In this document: one piece after another, positions 56,880 to 64,000 of the stretch | Position numbering within the stretch: position 1 is the first letter of the stretch | Layout: each line of letters begins with the position of its first letter | Assembly: GCA_958298945.1 (NCBI GenBank) | Contig: OY282607.1 | Location: forward strand, 35,869,000 to 35,932,999 | Length of the DNA stretch: 64,000 nt | Direction of reading: 5' to 3' | From: Atherix ibis | Lineage: Eukaryota > Arthropoda > Insecta > Diptera > Athericidae | The notes under the pieces: model-generated | The model's input: only the letters and a program-made list of their open reading frames with translations | Told to the model about the DNA's origin: nothing | The model's database searches: none | Translations under genes and position numbers: made by a program

Positions 56880-57700
56880 TTAGAGTTGAAATTGGCTATG
56901 TCGGCCATTTTGTCGTTTAGTTTTTTTGTTGACATATTCACAATATAAAACTTATGATTTGTTATAATGTCTTCAATTTTGCTAGAAAATCATATTGAAA
57001 TAAATCAAATCGGTTATGAAAATGGTCAATCTGTGAAAGACATATTTTTGGTTGTAATGGTCGTCCATCTAAGCGTGCAATCAAGAATTTGGTGGATGAA
57101 TACTGGTTTGGAACGAAATATACCAACAACAACGCGTGCTCGAACAGTCCGTTCAGTTGAAAATATTGCTTCCAATTTTATCGGTTTCACGATGCTCTCA
57201 ACAATTGGGCGCGGCCATAATGACCACATGGCGAATTTTGCACAAGGAGTTGTCTCTTAAGCCTTAAAGGGTACAATTGGTGCAAGAAGTAAAGCCATCC
57301 AACAATCATTTTCAAAGTTAAAATTTCGGTGATAGGATTATTGACCATAGGGCTGGTTTTTTAAGAATTTAAAATTGTCGCGTTTCAGCATTTCAAAATT
57401 GTCGCATTTCAGAATTTCAGCATTAATTTTTTTAAGCAACAAAATTGCCGCATTTTAGCATTTCAAAATCCAAGAGCAGTTATTGAACAATCATTACAGT
57501 CACCACGTGGCGCCTGTATAGTGCGCTTTATGGACCGAAGGCACCACGTGTTCCTGTATTTTTTTACTGAAATTGAGACTGGCACTACAGTTATTGTCAA
57601 TGGACGAGTATGCGACAGAGAAATGGTAACCAATATTTTATGGTATTTTTTGATAACATGGATGTCGCCGACTTGAGGATTCAATTTCCGAATAATATAA
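56880..57700 (+). pseudogene. DD41D-type transposase relic, N-terminal and middle parts
   Basis: ENGQSVKDIF and ARTVRSVENIA (56967-57260) are the helix-turn-helix and linker of the family. After a gap filled by a small tandem repeat come VRFMDRRHHVFLYFF and TEIETGTTVIVNGRVCDREM (57500-57640), equal to the 'GPYFFExExGxxVTVNGERYRxM' region. No catalytic core follows. Confidence 0.6.
57355..57470. repeat. Tandem repeat, about 20-bp unit
   Basis: 'aaaattgtcgcatttcagca' and variants, four copies, with one interruption. Confidence 0.8.
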
Positions 57701-57869
57701 GCGAGTTGTCAATATCAAAAGACATTTTAAAGTAATTGTTACTATTTAGAATAACTTTATCTTACAAATGTAAGGATCGAATGGCCAATACATCCACAAA
57801 ATATGTAAAATTTTGCCAAAAAGATTTACTTTTCGCTAACTTAATATTCAATATTAAAACGAAAAATAC

Positions 57870-59033
57870 TAGACCTCTTGTAATTTATGTTTACTATATT
57901 TTTTCACAATTTTTTATAGGTAGCAACACAAATTTGTCGAAACCTCTATAATCTTACGGGAGTGAACAAAATTCCGACGACATACTCCAACTGCAAATGA
58001 TTGTATTTTTTTTGCATTAATTTTTTATGTGGCAGGATTTTTTTCTGCAAGTTGAAATTGAAATATTAAAAAAAAATACTTCTTTTCAGAAACCATTATA
58101 CCAGTTTTATCTTAAATCAATCGTTTATTCATAAATATCTATATACACATCGCCTACTAACTGGAATATAATTTAATGTTTAATAGACATTTTATTTTAA
58201 ATACAAACTAATTAGCAAAGGACTAACGTTTTGACTCTACTAACGTCATCTTTTTGTTTATTAATCAATGTTAAATAGTGATTAACTTTAATCGTTTTTA
58301 AATTAAATATCCGCCTAATAATATCATTAAGATAATTATTTAAATCGTCTAAAGACTGATTATTTAGTGTAAAAGCAAACAAAACGTCAACCGCTACTAG
58401 TCGAGACTAATTTAATGCTTCTCTCTCGCTCAGCGTTGAAACCGTTCGTTCGTTCGCCTGTCAAGATTGTCTCCTCCAACACTCTCAATTGTAAAAAATT
58501 ACTTTCATCAGATTGTGATATCCGATAGCCCGCTAAGTATTTATCCTCTAGTATTAATACTCGCCTAATTACACCGGAACATATTCTCTTATAATGAACT
58601 CATTCATGCATACACGCTTATGCATGGATTTGTGAATATAGAAACAGCATTGTTATTATTAGTTTAATGTAGGTGGGTGGATGAGTGTGTGTCCACTCTC
58701 GTTTACCAATGTAACGTGCTCGTAAATTGATATGCCTTACTCATTAGATGTTCGCTGCCTTAACAGTGTCCGTCGCATTAAAAGGAACAATGCTAATAAT
58801 CTCCTAATTTAGTAAATGTCTCTTAACACCTTTTGTAATTTATGTTCACTATACAAATCCGACACCAACTGCCAACTGGTTTTTGTCAAAGATTCTATAA
58901 TCTTACGGGAGTGCACAAAATTCCGACGACGACGCCAACTACAAAATTTTGGTTCGCCGAATTATTATTTTTTTTTTAAATGTGGCAGGATTGTTGTTTG
59001 ACAGTTGAAATTGAAATAGAAATTAGATAAATG
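57870..59033. repeat. Duplicated block pair (57870-58060 and 58816-59020) around a unique segment
   Basis: 'ttgtaatttatgttcactat', 'taatcttacgggagtg', 'caaaattccgacgac' and 'tgtggcaggatt' recur in order in both blocks, same orientation. The segment between (58186-58815) has a CTCTCTCGCTCAG and CGTTCGTTCGTTCG stretch at 58410-58455 and no frame. No protein is encoded. It may be a non-autonomous transposon. Confidence 0.6.
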
Positions 59034-60319
59034 TTTAGATTATAGAAGAACTGGATAGGCATTTATAGAAAAATTCTGCCCGAATTTTGTTGGCAATACA
59101 ATCGTAAGAATTCACACACATACAAAATAACAGTAACGTCGTAAATCAGTTGGGGCCAATTTTAAACTTCAGTAATCTATTAAAGCGGTTCGTTTAAAAA
59201 CCTTTTTCATATGTGATGTCATTTATGCGTAAAGAAATCGATTTTTTAATATTGCGGGTTTTGTTGTTTGATGGAATTGGTTTTAGAAATTTGCAATAAA
59301 ACACAGTATTCTATTTGAAAATATTATTTATTTCACTATATATTATTTATTAAAACAGAATTAGAAAGTGGAAGAGCATATAAAAATATAAATTGCAAAA
59401 ATATTTGATTATATCAAAATAATTATGTGCACAAACAAAATTCCATTATAAAAATTCAAAATGAATTAAATGAAAGAATGTGATATTATGTTGACATCAA
59501 AAACGCACCGCAACTTAGTAAAGAATTAACAGAAATTAAAATATTTCTTGCACTATTAAAATACGTTCCCTTAAATTTTCTTACACACATTTTACGTACG
59601 CCGGCACTGAAGTATTTTCTGGTAAACATTGAACTGACAATATCACATTTGTTTACATTTATTGAATTACGAACTTTTTACTTTTCAATCACTTTTTGGA
59701 CTAAATAAATCATTAAAAGCCTTTCACACAGATTATAAATTAAATTTTTATTAATTTCTCTAGTAAAAATTAATTTATCAACTAACCGAAAGGTAGAAAT
59801 TCCCGGTTTTCTCATTCCGTTGAATTACCATCAACCCTTTACAAAAATTACACATTCACTTGCACTTGCCGATAAGTGCCAAAATAACAACTTTAAAAAC
59901 AATAAAAGTATGCAAGCATTTCGGTATGCTACCACTTTCATGGAGAATGGCGTGGTTTTAAAAATCTCCAAAAGTCTACAAAATTGAGGCGTTTGATATT
60001 TACGAAATAAATAATAAACCTTAAATACAATTCCATTTTATATCAAAAGATTGTACAAAAAACAAAAATTGCCTGTCGTTTGGTTTAAATGGTATTTTTG
60101 TTTGAAATAATATAAACTACGCTTTTGTTATTCAATAAATTTCTATTACGAAAACTAGATGTCAGTGGGTGTCATGTCTACATAAAAAAATCTACATAAA
60201 AGTATGCAAGCATTACGATTTCTCACCGCTTCTACAATAATTAAGCCAGAAAATTGCGTATACATACGTGTTTATGAAAATCTGATGTACGGGCCTATCC
60301 AGGTATTCTTTAATCTAAG
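59034..60319 (+). mobile_element. TIR element family (CTTAGATTATAGA ends), copy 2, complete (1286 bp)
   Basis: The left end 'tttagattatagaagaactg' and right end, inverted 'cttagattaaagaatacctg', form an imperfect TIR of about 27 bp ending in CTGGATAGGC. The flanks are gataaatg (59026-59033) and aataaatg (60320-60327), an 8-bp target duplication with one mismatch. The interior is AT-rich with no transposase. The 8-bp duplication would allow hAT or P-type mobilisation, but the ends do not look like a standard hAT end. Confidence 0.75.
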
Positions 60320-60327
60320 AATAAATG

Positions 60328-61700
60328 AATAAATTATTTGTAGTTATATCAAAACTTATTGCAATTGTATTGACTGATGTGGTTGAATTTCGTCAAATTT
60401 TGACAGGTAGTTTGCAGTTGCCGTCAGAATTGTTTTTCTTCCATTATTCCGCGTTATTGTTATTATTTATCACTGCGCTAGTGTGCAAGAATTGTAGTTG
60501 TTCCGTTTTAGAAATAAATACGTGTAAGTTCATTGAAAAATGTCCCCTTTTTATGTAAGAGCGTTGGAATTTTATGAAATTTGTAAATTTTTCATATTAA
60601 AATTTACAAAATTTCTTTGCACAACATTTGCCTTTCACAATTTAAATTTGTTTTTTGTTGTTTATTTTTTAAATCAACAATTTAATTTTAAAATACTTTT
60701 TTATAGTTTAGATAAAAATTTCTCCATACTGGCTGTAGTACTACATATAAATTTATAGATGTACAACGGAAGTGTGCAGAGCACATAAATAATTTTATAT
60801 AAATAAATTCTTATACAATACTTCTGTGATCGAACATATGAACATATATTTACTCCCACGTTAAATTTTTTTTCGTATTTATTTTTTCTTTTCTGGAAGT
60901 TCCTGCTTTTGGTATATTCTATGGTCAGTTTATTAATAAGAAATTTGTTAATCAAATTCTATAAATAAAATGAATGTGTTTTTTTTCTGTTGGAAATTAA
61001 AAACTTCATTCTATTTTGATGCTATAAATTTTCTTTTACAATTTGTTTTTGATTTAAAATTTTTATACAATTTGTTTTTGATTTAATTTTTTTTAACTAA
61101 ATTTATTGAGAAATAATTATTTTCTGTAATAATAAATAATATTGCTATAAAATGGTCTCCTATAAAAATTTCCACGATCTATTTTTAAAAAAAAAAGGAA
61201 AATTTAATTTTTACAATATGGTCCTTATAAAGGTTAAAACATTATTTTTATAAAATTCAACTATATTCTTATTATTTGCACTATCAATTAATTAAAAGTG
61301 GTGAAAATACAAAAAAAAAATACGAAAGCTTGAAAAATATTGATTTTTTTTGAATAGTTTGTAAATAAAGAAAAAGTTCTTTTCTCGAGGTAAATGACAC
61401 TTAAATCTGTGGTCTGCAACAGCGCGGCTCCGTACTATAATGAGCTGTGGGCTATAAAAGCGACTGTTAAAATTGCTATCGATTTTATCAACTGACTTAA
61501 TATCGTTATCTTTACTGACAGCCCTCAACGCTATTAGCGACCCATAGAATGATCTTGTACTAAACGTGATTTGATATAGCCTATTCAACGGGGCATGAAA
61601 CTCTCCGGCATCCTATGCCCACAGCTATCCCTAATATACCTTGCCTATTAACACAGTGGCAAACAATATCCTCTGCCACTTTATTATAAGGCGAGACATA
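60328..61700. other. No gene recognised
   Basis: AT-rich with short low-complexity frames. The less AT-rich part at 61370-61690 has minus-strand frames (61588-61292 and 61808-61581) with no domain I can name. A tandem duplication ('acaatttgtttttgattta') lies at 61038-61086. Confidence 0.4.
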
Positions 61701-62158
61701 CAAGGTCTGTTCAAAAAGTATAATTTTTAGAATTTTCGATTTTTTTGTGGCGTTATGTTGGTACTCATGTCTTTCAGTTAATTTTTGACATTCCAAAAAA
61801 TGGATCAAAGAATCTGTATCAAATTTTGTGTTAAAAACAAAATTAATTGCGCGGACGCATTCCGAATGTTGACTGTGGCATATGGTGAAGCTACCTTAGA
61901 CCGAAGGAACGTTTATCGGTGGTACAAAATATTCTCAGAGGGCCGAGAAGATGTGAACGACGAAAAGCCAACAACAACACACTAATAATGCCGCAGCCAC
62001 CGTATTCCCCAGATCTGCCCCCCTGTGACTTTTTCTTGTTCCCGAAGCAGATTCTTTGATCCATTTTTTAGTCAAAACACGTACAGCAAAACAGCTGTTA
62101 AAAATTAACTGAACATTGAAAATGGCCGAACTTGTCAGCATAAGTGAGAGACATGAGT
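61701..62158 (+). mobile_element. Mariner copy G: N-terminus intact, core deleted, inverted 5' end
   Basis: This is the only copy with a readable start: MDQRICIKFCVKNKINCADA, then FRMLTVAYGEATLDRRNVYR, the mariner helix-turn-helix region. After VNDEK it jumps to the block before YSPDLPPCDFFLFPK, then at about 62050 into its own inverted 5' end. The terminus itself is missing: the element stops in the inverted 5' UTR where the R1-like sequence begins. Confidence 0.88.
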
Positions 62159-63115
62159 CGCATCGAAAATCGATGCAGGTTCTCATGGGAGAAATTTCAT
62201 GGGACCTGGAGATGCTGCGTGGAAGCATTCACTACCGTCTACCGATTACTGGTTGTCCGGTTATGAATGAAGAGGTTCAGGATCTTAGTCCCCGACAGCG
62301 GCGTGTACTGGTCCTGAATAGAGTGTATGAAATTTGGCAACGTCGATGGGATGAGAGTGTGGATGGCTTTGCCTCTGCGTTTGGATTTGAATTTGGCCTG
62401 TACCTTGGGTATTTACTCACGGGACATGGCAGTATGAATGGGTTCATGTACAGGCGTGGTCTGGCAGCAGAGGCTAGATATCCTTGTGGGGCGGCGGAGA
62501 AGAGTGTCAAGCACCTTCTTATTGAGTGTGGCATGTACGGGGATTTTCGTGATCTAGGTTCATGTAGAATCGTGGTGAATGTTAGGTATGAGAGAACGGA
62601 ATGAATGCCTTAATAGATTTGCCATAGGACTTTTGAGAGGAGAGCGAAAATGGTGCGTGAATGAGTGTGTAAATGACACGCAAGGTGGCTTCAACCGAGT
62701 GAAAGACCAATGTCGATTTCGTTGTACTTTCGGGTCTTGGCGAACCCCCGTATCTGAGCTGGCTAAGCGGTGCCTAGGGATTTACAAGATTTCTTATCGT
62801 AGCTCAATGAACGTAGTACAAGCCGAAGTACTCTTAAAAAAAATGGTACTACGCGAATCGGGGTGCTCTATGGTGTTCAAACACACTGTGCCCGACAACG
62901 GTGAGGCGCCTTAGGCAGCAACGTAGTGGTTCTGGTTAATACCCATATCGCGGGTACGGTCTACGGATTAGTGGTGGGAGATACTGGTAATTATTTTGGG
63001 CGCTGTCACTGATTATGACAGTAGAGGTTTGGATAGGCCTCGCCACTAACAGTTGGAGTAATCTGCCATTAATGGTGGTGCGTTAATTGTGCGTAACTCA
63101 ATCCCTATGGACTTG
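62159..63115 (+). mobile_element. R1-like retrotransposon, polyprotein C-terminus and 3' UTR
   Basis: The frame to 62604 reads LSPRQRRVLVLNRVYEIWQR, LTGHGSMNGFMYRRGLAA, then RYPCGAAEKSVKHLLIECGM. 'LTGHGxxNxxLxRxGLxxxxxCxCGxxExxxHxLxxC' is the zinc-binding segment after RNase H in R1/I-group LINEs. A frameshift near 62590 separates the last about 100 codons (62579-62914, ending EAP). The 3' UTR follows and matches the inverted piece at 1906-2300. The element is 5' truncated exactly at the mariner boundary. Confidence 0.7.
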
Positions 63116-64000
63116 TGTTTTTATGTTTAACGACAGATAAGTCACGTTAAATAATATAATATTACTCTACATCCTTACCGAAATTATGACGACGAAAACT
63201 ACTCAAAATTCGGACTCCTCTCATCTATAACTTTTTTTTGTTGGAAACCACACACATCCTATTTGCCAATCCTGAGGCGTTCTTCTAAGTACTCCACATA
63301 TATTGAGTGATTGTGTCAGCAAGCCTAGAATTTCTTTGGGAATAGAAGTACTCCCATTGTAGAGCTTCTAAATCCAACAATTTCATTTCTCAGCCCTATT
63401 TTTAATCAGATTAAAATTACTTCAGAAAATTTAACAAACTCTAACTGATCTATTCTACTAAAATAGGAAACTATTGAAGTCGGGATCTTACCTAATATTT
63501 AAAAAAAATAAGAAAACTGCAACTTTATAAATATAAAATTATTGTTATTTGGGGGGGTGGGGTGGTGTTGGAATGGGACAAACCCTTTTTTTATATTTTA
63601 GTAGAAATTAAGAGAAATTAATTTAATTTAACTTTTTTATCTTATTTTGAAGAGGTTTTTTTTAAAGAATTTTGTTAGTTATAAAATTTGTTCGCTATCG
63701 ATTAAAAAATTCATTTATTTTTTATTTATTTAAATTTTTTTCAATTTATTTTTGTTATTGAAAATAGTTTTTGTAAAAATATTTGCAAATAAAATTTCCA
63801 GATATTTTTTTGTTTTTAAAGAACAGCCATTTTATAAATAAACATTTTTTGATAGAAGAAGAAGGATGGATAAAGAAGGGTGATAGAAGAAGAAGGGTGC
63901 GGGGTTGGAGAAATCTTTTTTATATTTAAGTAGGAATTAGAAGAAATCAATTAGGAAAACAAATTAATTTTAATACATTAAAGCTGCCATTTAATAAATA
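63116..64000. other. AT-rich tail of the window
   Basis: Contains a G-rich run at 63549-63565 and a short direct repeat ('gatagaagaagaag' at 63851 and 63881). No gene. Confidence 0.45.

Noticed and set aside
62277..62534. Minus-strand 85-codon frame
   Set aside because: It is antisense to the R1-like zinc-binding segment, whose motif is clear on the plus strand.

Overview
This is about 64 kb of AT-rich animal DNA, best read as an insect and probably a fly. It holds one recognisable host gene, a quiescin sulfhydryl oxidase (Qsox) on the minus strand. The fly call rests on three things: the Qsox gene structure, an Inr+DPE core promoter downstream of a CAG-rich segment, and a repeat load dominated by mariner-type, jockey-like and R1-like elements. 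No similarity search was run, so species-level placement is not possible.

Layout. 1-10.5 kb: broken non-LTR retrotransposon pieces, a mariner copy with two inverted 5' ends, a Tc1-like relic, a DD37-type relic, a cecropia-type mariner (6284-7533) and a Harbinger-like pair. 10.5-17.6 kb: very AT-rich DNA with almost no coding signal apart from one mariner fragment. 17.6-28.2 kb: a nest of transposons, comprising a full-length but broken mariner, a jockey-like element, a hAT element with clear 8-bp target duplication, several DD41D transposase relics and a long hairpin. 28.5-29.9 kb: a short satellite array of about 2.6 monomers of roughly 450-465 bp. 30.4-35.8 kb: Qsox, two coding exons joined by a 3.5-kb intron that carries a cecropia-type mariner. 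36-38.4 kb: the divergent upstream side, ending in a plausible TATA-less promoter pointing right, with no coding exon of its gene recognised. 39-50 kb: an inverted duplicate of the 25.6-26.6 kb DD41D/jockey mosaic, more mariner copies and retrotransposon fragments. 52-60 kb: two copies of an apparently uncharacterised terminal-inverted-repeat element, plus DD41D relics. 61.7-63.1 kb: a chimeric mariner abutting the 3' end of an R1-like retrotransposon.

The only gene expected to make a working protein is Qsox (619 aa predicted: signal peptide, thioredoxin domain with CGHC, ERV/ALR domain, C-terminal membrane anchor). Every transposase or reverse transcriptase frame seen is broken. The main biological interest lies in how the transposon copies were rearranged: mariner derivatives that share one inverted-5'-end junction, nested insertions with a readable empty site, a 44-bp duplication at a hAT end, and the new-looking TIR family.
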